From Corynebacterium sp. Marseille-P3884 (GTDB lineage: Bacteria; Actinomycetota; Actinomycetes; Mycobacteriales; Mycobacteriaceae), in NCBI RefSeq assembly GCF_017942225.1, contig NZ_JAGKSD010000002.1:1-64000 (forward strand): a stretch of DNA of 64,000 nt, written 5' to 3'. The notes beneath the pieces were generated by a model. The model worked only from the letters and a program-made list of their open reading frames with translations, was not told the origin of the DNA and made no database searches. The position numbers were made by a program, and so were the translations under genes. Shown in pieces: positions 9,265-17,418 of this stretch. The number at the start of each line of letters is the position of its first letter. Within the stretch, counting starts at the first letter, position 1.

Positions 9265-9603
9265 TCAGAGCCTTATTTCGAGGTTGAACGCGAAGGCGAG
9301 TGCGGATGCGAGCTGCTTCTCCTGGGTGAAAGAGAGGTAGCCGACGTGGCCTAAAACGTCGTCTCTGGGGACGGTCATCACGTTGTCGGTGTTGGCGACG
9401 CTGACATGGTCGAGCCCGTTGGCTTCGTCCAGCACGACCTCGGTGGCCAATCCCCGAATCGTCGACGTGACCGGCAAAACGGTGACAGTGGACAAGCTTC
9501 CCACGGCTAGTTGACGCGTGAGAATCACTGCTGGGCGTACCTTATCGAGTCTGACCAGCCTGATCTCGCGGCGTTCGTGGGCGCCGTCCGCGTTAATCGT
9601 CAA
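9265..9603 (-). CDS. PemK/MazF-type toxin
   Basis: The frame encodes about 112 residues with the pattern of PemK/MazF endoribonucleases: VRLDKVRPAVILTR near residue 17, TVLPVTSTIRGL (the conserved Ser/Thr-x-x-R segment) and a C-terminal HVGYLSFTQEKQLASAL. Such toxins cut mRNA in the cytoplasm until bound by the antitoxin. The start overlaps the antitoxin gene. A TTG at 9603 lies ten bases after AAAGGG, and a GTG at 9612 is the alternative. It is the downstream gene of the pair. Confidence 0.75.
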   Translation of the reverse strand: MTINADGAHERREIRLVRLDKVRPAVILTRQLAVGSLSTVTVLPVTSTIRGLATEVVLDEANGLDHVSVANTDNVMTVPRDDVLGHVGYLSFTQEKQLASALAFAFNLEIRL

Positions 9604-9832
9604 AGCTGACACGCCCTTTCGCCGCGTTGACGATGAAGTCGATCTCGGGGTCGGGATTCGCGGCAATGGTCTCCAGATCCCGCAGGGTGATGAGGCGGCG
9701 GAGTTCGCGCTCGACGGCTCCGTCGACAAGCTCGGCCCGGCTCCGCACCAGGCCGGACTTGACTGCTTCATCCATCGCACTGACTAGCGGCTCGGAAATG
9801 CGGAGGGAGATTTGCCTGGTCGGAGTACTCAT
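9593..9832 (-). CDS. ribbon-helix-helix (CopG-like) antitoxin
   Basis: This 79-residue protein begins MSTPTRQISLRISEPL, a typical beta-strand start of a ribbon-helix-helix DNA-binding domain, followed by two helices (SAMDEAVKSGLVRSRAELVDGAVERE, residues about 18-43). The acidic, disordered tail would bind the toxin encoded next. Antitoxins of this kind repress their own operon. The promoter should lie in the 100 bases between here and ktrB. Confidence 0.8.
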   Translation of the reverse strand: MSTPTRQISLRISEPLVSAMDEAVKSGLVRSRAELVDGAVERELRRLITLRDLETIAANPDPEIDFIVNAAKGRVSFDD

Positions 9833-9934
9833 GTAACAGATCGTATCCCATAATGGGATGCAATGGAACTCCGATCCCTTGAAACGGCGAGGGGATAGGC
9901 CACATCAGCTCTTCCGCTAGTAGCTGGAGCGGAG

Positions 9935-9940
9935 TAGTGT
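9935..9940 (+). promoter_or_regulatory. -10 box (TAGTGT) of ktrB
   Basis: TAGTGT ends eight bases before the GTG at 9949. This spacing suggests a leaderless transcript and supports 9949 over the in-frame GTG at 9937. Confidence 0.45.
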
Positions 9941-9948
9941 TTGCTCCC

Positions 9949-11301
9949 GTGAAAAATTCGCCCATTATCGGGCAAATCAGCCCGGCGCGTCTGACTGCCG
10001 TGGGCTTCATCGTGCTGATTCTGGCGGGCACATTCCTGCTGACTCTGCCTATCTCGGCGGTGGGCGACCAGTGGACGCCGTTTTTTCCGGCGTTCTTCAC
10101 CGCGACATCGGCGGTGTCTCTGACGGGATTGATCGTCGAAGACACGGGCACGTACTGGACTCCCTTCGGCCAGGCGGTGGTCCTCCTGCTGATCCAGCTG
10201 GGCGGTCTGGGAATCATGTCGCTGGCGTCGCTGTCGGGAATGGTGATCACCGGAAAGGTGAGTTTGCGGTCGCGGCGCACAGGTGCGGCTGAGGGGCGTC
10301 CGATGACCAGCGGCGGTGTGAAGCGCACGCTGGTGTTCACACTGCTTTTCACTGTGGCGGCTGAAGCTGTGATCGCCGTGGCGCTGACACTGCGGTTCGC
10401 CCTGGAGTATCACCACTCGCTCGGTAGAGCACTGTGGGAGGGCGTGTTCCACGCGGTGTCGGCATTCAATAACGCGGGGTTCAGCACGGAGAGTGAGAAT
10501 CTCGTGCCGTTTGCGGCCGATGCGTTCATCCTCCTTCCTATCGCGGCGGCTCTCATCGGCGGAGGAATCGGCTATCCGGTGTGGGCGGAGATCGTCAATC
10601 GTGTGAGGTACCGCACGACCCGGGCGCGGCGTATTTCGTTGACTGCGCGGCTCACATTCATTGCGACGGCGGTGCTGCTGCTCGCCGGCATGTTCTTAGT
10701 GGCCGTGTCTGAGTGGAACGGCGTGCTCGCTGGGATGCCGGTCTGGCAGAAACTCCTCAACGCCTTCTTCACGGGCGCATCGCCGCGCACCGCCGGTTTC
10801 AACACGGTTGACTACGGTGATGCCCACCCGATCACCCTCATGGGCACGGACGTGCTCATGTTCATCGGCGGCGGGTCCGCGGGCACCGCAGGCGGTATCA
10901 AGGTGACTACGGCTGCGGTGCTCATCGCGGCCGTGGCGTCGGAGTTCAGGGGGCGGGCTGAAACATCCGTCGGTAAGCGGACCGTGCCAGAAGCGGTGGT
11001 GCGGCAGGCGTTGGCGCTCGCAGTGGCAGGGCTGGTGGTCGTAGCAGTCGGCGTTGGGGCGATCCGGATGCTCGACCCTGCGTGCACTGCAGACCAGGTC
11101 ACCTTCGAGGTGCTGTCGGCTTTCGGCACTGCGGGACTGTCCACCGGAATCACGGCGGGCCTGTCGGGCCCGTCCCAGGTCATCTTGTGCTTGATTATGT
11201 ATCTAGGACGCATTGGTCCGGTGACATTGGTCGCGGCTCTCGCAACGAATGCTGTGAACCGTCGTTTCAGCTACCCAGAAGAAAGGCCTTTCATTGGTTA
11301 A
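9949..11301 (+). CDS. ktrB: KtrB/TrkH-type potassium uptake channel
   Basis: This 450-residue membrane protein has the four repeated M1-P-M2 units of the Trk/Ktr family. The pore loops with their key glycines are visible: SAVSLTGL, SAFNNAGFS, GASPRTAGFNT and SAFGTAGLSTG. It moves K+ (often Na+-dependent) across the cytoplasmic membrane and needs the cytoplasmic KtrA ring. Two GTG starts are possible, and 9949 is preferred because a TANNNT box sits just upstream. It overlaps ktrA by eight bases. Confidence 0.93.
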   Translation: MKNSPIIGQISPARLTAVGFIVLILAGTFLLTLPISAVGDQWTPFFPAFFTATSAVSLTGLIVEDTGTYWTPFGQAVVLLLIQLGGLGIMSLASLSGMVITGKVSLRSRRTGAAEGRPMTSGGVKRTLVFTLLFTVAAEAVIAVALTLRFALEYHHSLGRALWEGVFHAVSAFNNAGFSTESENLVPFAADAFILLPIAAALIGGGIGYPVWAEIVNRVRYRTTRARRISLTARLTFIATAVLLLAGMFLVAVSEWNGVLAGMPVWQKLLNAFFTGASPRTAGFNTVDYGDAHPITLMGTDVLMFIGGGSAGTAGGIKVTTAAVLIAAVASEFRGRAETSVGKRTVPEAVVRQALALAVAGLVVVAVGVGAIRMLDPACTADQVTFEVLSAFGTAGLSTGITAGLSGPSQVILCLIMYLGRIGPVTLVAALATNAVNRRFSYPEERPFIG

Positions 11302-11986
11302 TCCATTCCGAGCGCCGAAGGGGAGGCGCAGCAATCAGTTGAATATCGCCCCGGTCATGGTGGTCGGCCTCGGCCGGTTCGGTATTTCGCTGGCCTCGGA
11401 GCTGACGTCGAACGGAGTGGAGGTCCTCGGCGTCGACTCCAACGCGAAGGTGGTGCGCGAATCTGCCCCGTTTCTCACCGAGGCTGTCGTCGCCGATGCC
11501 ACGGACGCAGACGCGCTGGTCCAGCTGGGACTTGACGACATCAAGCACGTCGTCCTCGCGGTGGGCAACCAGCTCGAAGCATCGATCCTCACCGCTTCGA
11601 ACCTGATCGAGTCCGGCGTGCCCGATGTGTGGGCGAAGGCGAATTCGGAGGCGCACGGCCGCATCCTGAAGCAGTTGGGTGTTCACCACGTTGTGCACCC
11701 TGAACGGGACACCGGCCGCCGCGTGGCTCACCTGCTCGGAGGCCAGTTCCGGGAGTTCGCGGAGATTGCCCCGGGCTATTCAGTGACGTGCATGAGCGCC
11801 CCGGCGGCGCTGGTGGAGCAGCGTAAGCCGTTGGATAGCGTGTGGCGCGACAAGGGGGTGCAGATCATCGCGGTGCGCGGTGCGGACGGGGACTTTCACC
11901 CGAGTACGCCCGAGACGGTGATCGCCCCGTCGGACATCATCATCGCGGGCGGTAGCCCTGCAGCCCTTGAAAATCTGACCCGCTAG
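11294..11986 (+). CDS. ktrA: KtrA regulatory subunit with RCK domain
   Basis: This 230-residue cytoplasmic protein gates KtrB in response to nucleotides. The N-terminal Rossmann fold shows VVGLGRFG near residue 23, the acidic GVDSNAKV after strand 2 and VADATDADAL. The C-terminal part (about residue 145 on) is the RCK_C lobe. It starts with TTG inside the end of ktrB, so the two are translationally coupled. The next gene, dop, is 11 bases away but has its own promoter-like box. Confidence 0.92.
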   Translation: MVNPFRAPKGRRSNQLNIAPVMVVGLGRFGISLASELTSNGVEVLGVDSNAKVVRESAPFLTEAVVADATDADALVQLGLDDIKHVVLAVGNQLEASILTASNLIESGVPDVWAKANSEAHGRILKQLGVHHVVHPERDTGRRVAHLLGGQFREFAEIAPGYSVTCMSAPAALVEQRKPLDSVWRDKGVQIIAVRGADGDFHPSTPETVIAPSDIIIAGGSPAALENLTR

Positions 11987-11989
11987 GCT
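11984..11989 (+). promoter_or_regulatory. -10 box (TAGGCT) of dop
   Basis: TAGGCT, overlapping the ktrA stop codon, ends eight bases before the dop ATG at 11998. There is no good ribosome binding site in between. A leaderless dop transcript is likely. Confidence 0.45.
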
Positions 11990-11997
11990 CGGAAAAC

Positions 11998-13509
11998 ATG
12001 ACGCGTTTCATCGGCACGGAGACGGAATACGGAATCACCACGCCAGACGACCAAGCGCTGAGCCCGATCGTGAGCTCGACGCACGCGGTGGTGGCGTATG
12101 CGGCGATGAATACGGCGGCCCGCGCTCGCTGGGACTACCAGGCCGAGCACCCGCTCAAAGACAGTCGAGGTTTCGATTTGAAGCGCTACCACACGGTCCC
12201 GGTCGTCGCGCCGAACGCGATCGGGGTGGCGAATGTGGTCACGTCCAACGGGGCGCGGTTCTACGTCGACCATGCACACCCGGAATACTCCTCGCCGGAG
12301 GTCGCCGACGCCTACAGCGCGATGGTGTACGACGCGGCGGGGGACCTCATCTTGCGCCAGGCGGCGGAGCGTGTCGCGCAGCTTTATAACGAGGGCGTCA
12401 GCGTGCTCGAGGGGCACGATCCGTGCCCGCCGCTGAAGTTCTACAAGAACAACGTCGACGGCAAGGGTGCCTCGTACGGTTCGCACGAGAACTACCAGTA
12501 CTCGCGGGACACGCCGTTTGAACAGATCGCGGCGGGGCTCATCCCGTTCTTCGTTACCCGGCAGATTTTCGCGGGCGCCGGGCGCGTGGGCATCGGCGAG
12601 GAAGGCGAGCAGGACGGCTTCCAGATCTCGCAGCGCGCGGACTATTTCTTCCAGGAGGTCTCGCTGGAGACGACGCTGAACCGCGGCATCATCAACACAC
12701 GCGACGAGCCGCACGCGGATGCGACGCAGTTCGGCCGCCTGCACGTCATCATCGGTGATGCCAACATGTCGCACTACGCGAATTTCCTGAAAATCGGCAC
12801 CACGAAGCTCGTCCTCGACGCGATCGAAAACGGCGTTGATTTCAGCGACCTGCGCTTGAAAAACCCGGTCGCCGAGCTCAAGGCCACATCGCGCGACCTC
12901 ACGCTTAGACACGAGCTTTCGCTTAGCGACGGCCGCTGCCTCACCCCCATCTCACTCCAGCGCGAGTATCTGCGCAGGGTAAGCGGTGGGGAAGGGGAAC
13001 AGGGGAGCGTCGATAAGCGTGTGCTCGAGCTGTGGGACGAGGTGCTCGGCGACCTTGAGCGCGACCCGTTGTCGACGGCGGACAGGTTGGATTGGACGGC
13101 GAAATATGCACTGATCAAGGGGTATGTCGACCGCGGTGTGCCGTGGAGCGCCGCCAAGTTGAAGGCGGTGGATCTGCAGTACGCGGATATTGACCCAGCG
13201 AAGTCGCTGTACCACGCGCTCGTGCGTGCCGGACGGATGCGTACGCTGGCGACCGAGGAGGAGATCGCTCACGCCGCGGCGCACCCGCCGGAGAATTCGC
13301 GGGCGTATTTCCGCGGACGCGTCGCAGCCGAATTCGGCGAGGACGTGATCGCCTCTAGTTGGCAGGCGATCCAGTTCGAGACTGCGCAGGGCCCGCGGAC
13401 CGTGGCGTTGAATGCAGTGGACGAATTCACGCGTGAGGAAGTCGGGGAGCTGCTCGACCGTGCGGCGGGCGTGGACGACCTCGTCGCTGCGCTCGTGGAC
13501 GGAAAGTAG
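11998..13509 (+). CDS. dop: Pup deamidase/depupylase
   Basis: Dop (503 residues) belongs to the glutamine-synthetase-like carboxylate-amine ligase fold. It turns the C-terminal Gln of Pup into Glu so that PafA can use it, and it also removes Pup from substrates. The N-terminal FIGTETEYGI carries the metal-binding Glu, YVDHAHPEYSSPE the conserved loop, and INTRDEPHAD the nucleotide site. It is related to PafA encoded two genes on but has the Dop-type N-terminus and length. One 11-mer lies at QGSVDKRV (13008-13018). Confidence 0.95.
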   Translation: MTRFIGTETEYGITTPDDQALSPIVSSTHAVVAYAAMNTAARARWDYQAEHPLKDSRGFDLKRYHTVPVVAPNAIGVANVVTSNGARFYVDHAHPEYSSPEVADAYSAMVYDAAGDLILRQAAERVAQLYNEGVSVLEGHDPCPPLKFYKNNVDGKGASYGSHENYQYSRDTPFEQIAAGLIPFFVTRQIFAGAGRVGIGEEGEQDGFQISQRADYFFQEVSLETTLNRGIINTRDEPHADATQFGRLHVIIGDANMSHYANFLKIGTTKLVLDAIENGVDFSDLRLKNPVAELKATSRDLTLRHELSLSDGRCLTPISLQREYLRRVSGGEGEQGSVDKRVLELWDEVLGDLERDPLSTADRLDWTAKYALIKGYVDRGVPWSAAKLKAVDLQYADIDPAKSLYHALVRAGRMRTLATEEEIAHAAAHPPENSRAYFRGRVAAEFGEDVIASSWQAIQFETAQGPRTVALNAVDEFTREEVGELLDRAAGVDDLVAALVDGK

Positions 13510-13512
13510 GGT
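13507..13512 (+). promoter_or_regulatory. -10 box (TAGGGT) of pup
   Basis: TAGGGT overlaps the dop stop codon and ends six bases before the pup ATG at 13519. Pup may therefore be made from its own leaderless message as well as from dop read-through. GTAGAGG between them is a weak alternative ribosome site. Confidence 0.45.
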
Positions 13513-13518
13513 AGAGGC

Positions 13519-13710
13519 ATGGCACAGGATCAGATCAATATTTCCGGCGGCGGCGATAAAGGCGAAAGCGAACCGGGCGACGCGCAGAACGCTGGCCAGG
13601 TGAACGTGAACACGACCGGCACCGACGACCTGCTCGACGAGATCGACGCGCTGCTGGACACCAATGCCGAAGAATTCGTCCGCTCCTACGTCCAAAAGGG
13701 CGGCCAGTAG
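13519..13710 (+). CDS. pup: prokaryotic ubiquitin-like protein Pup
   Basis: This 63-residue, acidic, intrinsically disordered protein ends in YVQKGGQ. The final Gln must be deamidated by Dop to Glu before PafA links it to lysines of target proteins. The C-terminal helix region (about 35-58, [19 protein letters not shown]) binds the coiled coil of ARC. The stop overlaps the pafA start by one base (TAGTG). In mycobacteria prcB and prcA come next, and here they are absent. Confidence 0.97.
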   Translation: MAQDQINISGGGDKGESEPGDAQNAGQVNVNTTGTDDLLDEIDALLDTNAEEFVRSYVQKGGQ

Positions 13711-15128
13711 TGGCGGTGTATCCGCGCCGCATCATGGGTATCGAGACCGAATTCGGTCTCACCGCCACCCGCGATGGCGCCGCTGTGCTGCGGCCCGAGG
13801 AGATCGCGCGGTACCTGTTCCGCCCGGTCGTGGCGCAGTACAAGAGCACGAATGTCTTCACGGACAATGCCGCGCGACTCTACCTCGACGTGGGCGCGCA
13901 CCCGGAGTACGCCACTGCCGAGTGCGACTCGCTGACGCAGCTGCTCAACCACGATAAGGCCGGTGAGCTGCTCTTCAACGAGCTCGCCGTGCAGGCGCAA
14001 GAGGCGCTTGGCACCGAAGGCATCGGCGGGGATGTCTACTTGTTCAAGAACAATGTCGACTCCGCCGGCAATTCCTACGGCACACACGAGAACTACCTGA
14101 TCAGCCGCGAGCTGTCGCTCAAGCACTTCGGTAAGCGGCTGCTGCCGTTTTTGATCACCCGCCAGCTTCTGTGCGGCGCAGGCATGATCACCAAAGACGG
14201 GCAGTTCGCGTTGTCGCAGCGTGCGGACCAAGTCTGGGAAGGTGTCTCGTCGGCGACGACGAGGACGCGGCCGATCATCAATACCCGCGACGAGCCCCAC
14301 GGCGACTCCAGCCGGTTCCGCCGCATGCACGTCATCGTGGGAGATTCGAATATGGCGGAGCCGACATTCGCGCTCAAGGTGGGGTCGGCGCAGCTGGTCA
14401 TCGAGATGCTCGAAGCGGACTGGGACGTGCCAGCCTTCGACGTCGCCGATCCGATCGCGCACATCAAGGAGATCGCCCTCGACCCGACCGGCCAGACTCC
14501 GCTCGAACTCAAGGACGGTTCCACGGTCACGGCATTGGAGGTCCAGCGCGCCGTGCATGCCGCGGCCGGGAAATGGCTCGAGCAACGCCCCGATGAGGGC
14601 ACGCCCAACGAAGAATTCGCCCGGGTGGTCGAGCTGTGGGGCCGAGTCCTCGACTGCGTCGAAAGCCAGGATTTCCAACCCGTGGCCGGCGAGATTGACT
14701 GGGTGATCAAACGCGACCTGTTGGAGCGCTACCGCGTGCGCCTCGGCGAGGACTGGTCCCACCCGAAGCTCGCGCAGATCGACTTGGCCTACCACGACAT
14801 CAACCGCGACCGCGGACTGTTCTACCTGCTGCAGCGCAAGGGCCTAGTCAAGCGGTGGACCACCGACGAGGCGATCGCGCAGGCCGAACACACCGCGCCG
14901 CAAACAACGCGCGCTGCCATGCGCGCAGAATTCCTGGCGCGTGCCCGCGAGCTCGGCGCCCGCTACACGGTGGACTGGGTGCACCTCAAAGTCGACCGCC
15001 CGGAACCGCAGACAGTGGACCTGCAGGATCCATTCGCCACGTCCGACGCGCGCGTCGACGATCTGCTTAGCTATATGGAGACTAACCGCGAGCATTTGAA
15101 CGACGCGCAGGGAGGGATCCGTGGCTGA
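13710..15128 (+). CDS. pafA: Pup-protein ligase
   Basis: PafA (472 residues) uses ATP to join the C-terminal glutamate of Pup to lysine side chains. It shares the glutamine-synthetase-like fold with Dop: RIMGIETEFGL at the N-terminus, YLDVGAHPEYATAEC, FKNNVDSAGNSYGTHENY and INTRDEPHGDSSRFRR. The start is GTG, sharing a base with the pup stop. It overlaps pafB by eight bases, so pup, pafA, pafB and pafC look like one translationally coupled operon. Confidence 0.96.
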   Translation: MAVYPRRIMGIETEFGLTATRDGAAVLRPEEIARYLFRPVVAQYKSTNVFTDNAARLYLDVGAHPEYATAECDSLTQLLNHDKAGELLFNELAVQAQEALGTEGIGGDVYLFKNNVDSAGNSYGTHENYLISRELSLKHFGKRLLPFLITRQLLCGAGMITKDGQFALSQRADQVWEGVSSATTRTRPIINTRDEPHGDSSRFRRMHVIVGDSNMAEPTFALKVGSAQLVIEMLEADWDVPAFDVADPIAHIKEIALDPTGQTPLELKDGSTVTALEVQRAVHAAAGKWLEQRPDEGTPNEEFARVVELWGRVLDCVESQDFQPVAGEIDWVIKRDLLERYRVRLGEDWSHPKLAQIDLAYHDINRDRGLFYLLQRKGLVKRWTTDEAIAQAEHTAPQTTRAAMRAEFLARARELGARYTVDWVHLKVDRPEPQTVDLQDPFATSDARVDDLLSYMETNREHLNDAQGGIRG

Positions 15129-16077
15129 GACGCCGGGACAGGCAGATGTGATCGAGAGGCTGACCAACCTCACCTTCGCTTTGCTCGGCTCCGCCAAACC
15201 GCGCGAATACGAATGGGTGCGCACCCACGTCGATGGTTATAAGGATCGCACCGATATCGCGCTGACGCGCATGCTCGGCCGCGACGTGCGCTCGCTGCGC
15301 CGCGCCGGCGTTCCCGCCCGCATGGAAAACGGCCTTATCTGGGTAGATAAGGACGTCTACGAGCTCCCACCGATCTCATTCACCGACGAGGAAGCATTCG
15401 TGCTCGGCCTCGCCGGCGACCTCGGCACGGCAGGAAGCTTGGGCGCCTTCGCCCGTTCCGGATGGACGAAGATCGCCGCGGGAGGCGCGACCCGCACATT
15501 CGACGCCCCGCCGATCGCCGCGCTGGACAACGATATTTCGCGGCTCGACGCCGATACCGTCACCGCAGTCACCGCGTGCGTCCGTTCGAATACGCGCATG
15601 CGGTTCACCTACCGTCCATCGCCGACCGCGGAGCCCCAGACACGCACGATGGACCCGTGGGGGATCGTCGCCCTGAACAACCGCGCCTATGTCGTTGGAT
15701 TCGACGTGGAGCGCGGTGCCGAGCGGAGTTTCCGCGCTGTGCGCGTGACCGATATCCGCAAGGTTCAAGCCAGCGATTTCCACCACCCGGACCGCCCGTT
15801 GCAGCAGGTCGTCGAAGATTCGTTACGCGGCCCCGTCGTGGACGCCGTGATCCGCGCCGAGGAGGGCACCGCGCATGAGCTCGTCAACGCGGGCACATTG
15901 CTTGACGACGGCACCGTAGCGCTTCACAACGTCGAACGCGACTGGCTCGTGCGCACGGCGACAAGCTTTGCACCCGATGCAGTGGTGTTGGAACCAGAAG
16001 ATGTCCGCGACGATATCGTCGCGCTGCTCCGCGTGGCCGCGGGATGCACAGCAGGAGAGGAGAGCACCAATGGCTGA
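15121..16077 (+). CDS. pafB: WYL-domain regulator PafB
   Basis: This 318-residue protein has an N-terminal winged helix (RLTNLTFALLGSAKP, FKRD-like DRTDIALTRML) and a WYL domain from about residue 140 (RFTYRPS, VALNNRAYVVGFD, RSFRAVRVTDI). In mycobacteria PafB and PafC form a heterodimer that activates many DNA-damage genes, binding single-stranded DNA as the signal. It is not needed for pupylation itself despite the name. The start is GTG. It overlaps pafA and pafC. Confidence 0.93.
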   Translation: MAETPGQADVIERLTNLTFALLGSAKPREYEWVRTHVDGYKDRTDIALTRMLGRDVRSLRRAGVPARMENGLIWVDKDVYELPPISFTDEEAFVLGLAGDLGTAGSLGAFARSGWTKIAAGGATRTFDAPPIAALDNDISRLDADTVTAVTACVRSNTRMRFTYRPSPTAEPQTRTMDPWGIVALNNRAYVVGFDVERGAERSFRAVRVTDIRKVQASDFHHPDRPLQQVVEDSLRGPVVDAVIRAEEGTAHELVNAGTLLDDGTVALHNVERDWLVRTATSFAPDAVVLEPEDVRDDIVALLRVAAGCTAGEESTNG

Positions 16078-17023
16078 GGCGAGAAAGGACAGTCCGGAGA
16101 AGCTGGCGGCGCTGGTGCGCGCACTGAACCTGATTCCCTACCTGCACAAGCACCCGCAGGCCACTCCGATGGAGATCGCCCGCGACCTCGGTCATTCGCC
16201 GGCCGAGGTGATGGACGACCTGCGCCGTCTGCAGATGTCCGGTGTGGGCAGCGGACCCGGTGAGCTGATCGATCTCGCCGCCGAGTGGACCGGTGTCACG
16301 GTCATTGACGACCAGGGGCTCAACACCCCTTTGCGCCTCACGCCGACCGAGGCGAATGCGCTGCTTCTCACCCTCGAGTCACTGGAAACCATGCCGGGGC
16401 TCGTCGATCAGCGCGCGGTGAATTCGGCGGCGCAAAAATTGCGCGACGTGATGCGCTCTCAAGGCGTGCCCGATGCGGAGCAGCCGCAGACATCCGGACC
16501 GGAAGCGATCGTGTCGCAGGCCCTGTCGCAGCGCCGCATGCTGGAGCTCACGTATTACTCCGCGACCTCGGACACGCTGCGCACACGCACCGTATCGCCC
16601 ATGGGTCTGTTCCACCGCGACGGCAACACCTACCTCTCCGCATTCGAAGGCGGCGACCCGAAGACGTTCCGGTTGGACCGCATCCATGACGCGACGCTTC
16701 TCGACGCCCCGTCGACCCCCGCACCCAAGGTCACCTACGACGCCGATGACCCCTTCGGTTTCCGCCAGGCGAACGTGGCAGAGCTGCAGATTGCCACCGA
16801 GGCCACGTGGCTGGCGGATTACTGGCAGATCGAGCTTGCCGATACACGCAGCGAGAATGAAACCGAACGCGGCTGGGTGGCTGCGACAATGCCGTACGGC
16901 AGCGACGATTGGCTGATCCGGTTCTGCCTGAGCCAAGCTGACCGCGTGCGCGTGGTTTCACCCCCGCATATCGCAGAAGCGCTCGCCGCTGCCGGATCTG
17001 CGGGTCTCGAGCGTTATGCTTAA
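16070..17023 (+). CDS. pafC: WYL-domain regulator PafC
   Basis: This 317-residue partner of PafB has the same plan: a helix-turn-helix region ([20 protein letters not shown]) and a WYL domain ([37 protein letters not shown]). ATG at 16070 follows AGGAGAGGAGAG and overlaps pafB by eight bases. The frame is open earlier but inside pafB. Together with PafB it should activate DNA repair genes after damage. Confidence 0.93.
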   Translation: MAEARKDSPEKLAALVRALNLIPYLHKHPQATPMEIARDLGHSPAEVMDDLRRLQMSGVGSGPGELIDLAAEWTGVTVIDDQGLNTPLRLTPTEANALLLTLESLETMPGLVDQRAVNSAAQKLRDVMRSQGVPDAEQPQTSGPEAIVSQALSQRRMLELTYYSATSDTLRTRTVSPMGLFHRDGNTYLSAFEGGDPKTFRLDRIHDATLLDAPSTPAPKVTYDADDPFGFRQANVAELQIATEATWLADYWQIELADTRSENETERGWVAATMPYGSDDWLIRFCLSQADRVRVVSPPHIAEALAAAGSAGLERYA

Positions 17024-17085
17024 GGCTTAATAGACGCGCCCTCGCGCTCGCCCGAGCAGATTTAAGAACTCCGAAAGGAACTCCA

Positions 17086-17409
17086 ATGAGTGTTGGCCCA
17101 TGGGAAATTCTCCTCGTCGTCTTCGTCGTCCTGCTTCTCTTCGGCGCGACGAAGCTGCCTGAGCTTGCCCGCTCGGTGGGCCGTTCCGCCCGCATCTTCA
17201 AGTCCGAAGTCAACGAGATGCAGAACGACGGCAAGCAGCAGGGCACTGGTGCAGCGACTGCGACGACCGATGCGCCGCAGAACCAGCAGCCGCGCGAGAT
17301 CACCCAGAACCCGTCTAACCAGGCCCAGCAGAGTGTCGAACAGGGATTCTGGAATCAGCCGCAGAACCAGCAGCAGCCGAACCAGCCGGGCACGAACCCG
17401 AACGCCTAA
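17086..17409 (+). CDS. tatA: twin-arginine translocase TatA
   Basis: This 107-residue protein starts with one membrane helix ([21 protein letters not shown], split at residues 5-25) followed by an amphipathic helix with [11 protein letters not shown] and a long Gln/Asn/Pro-rich tail. TatA oligomers form the pore-like element for export of folded proteins. It lies ten bases before tatC with a good AAAGGA ribosome site, as in other actinobacteria. Confidence 0.95.
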   Translation: MSVGPWEILLVVFVVLLLFGATKLPELARSVGRSARIFKSEVNEMQNDGKQQGTGAATATTDAPQNQQPREITQNPSNQAQQSVEQGFWNQPQNQQQPNQPGTNPNA

Positions 17410-17418
17410 GCGCGCCCC

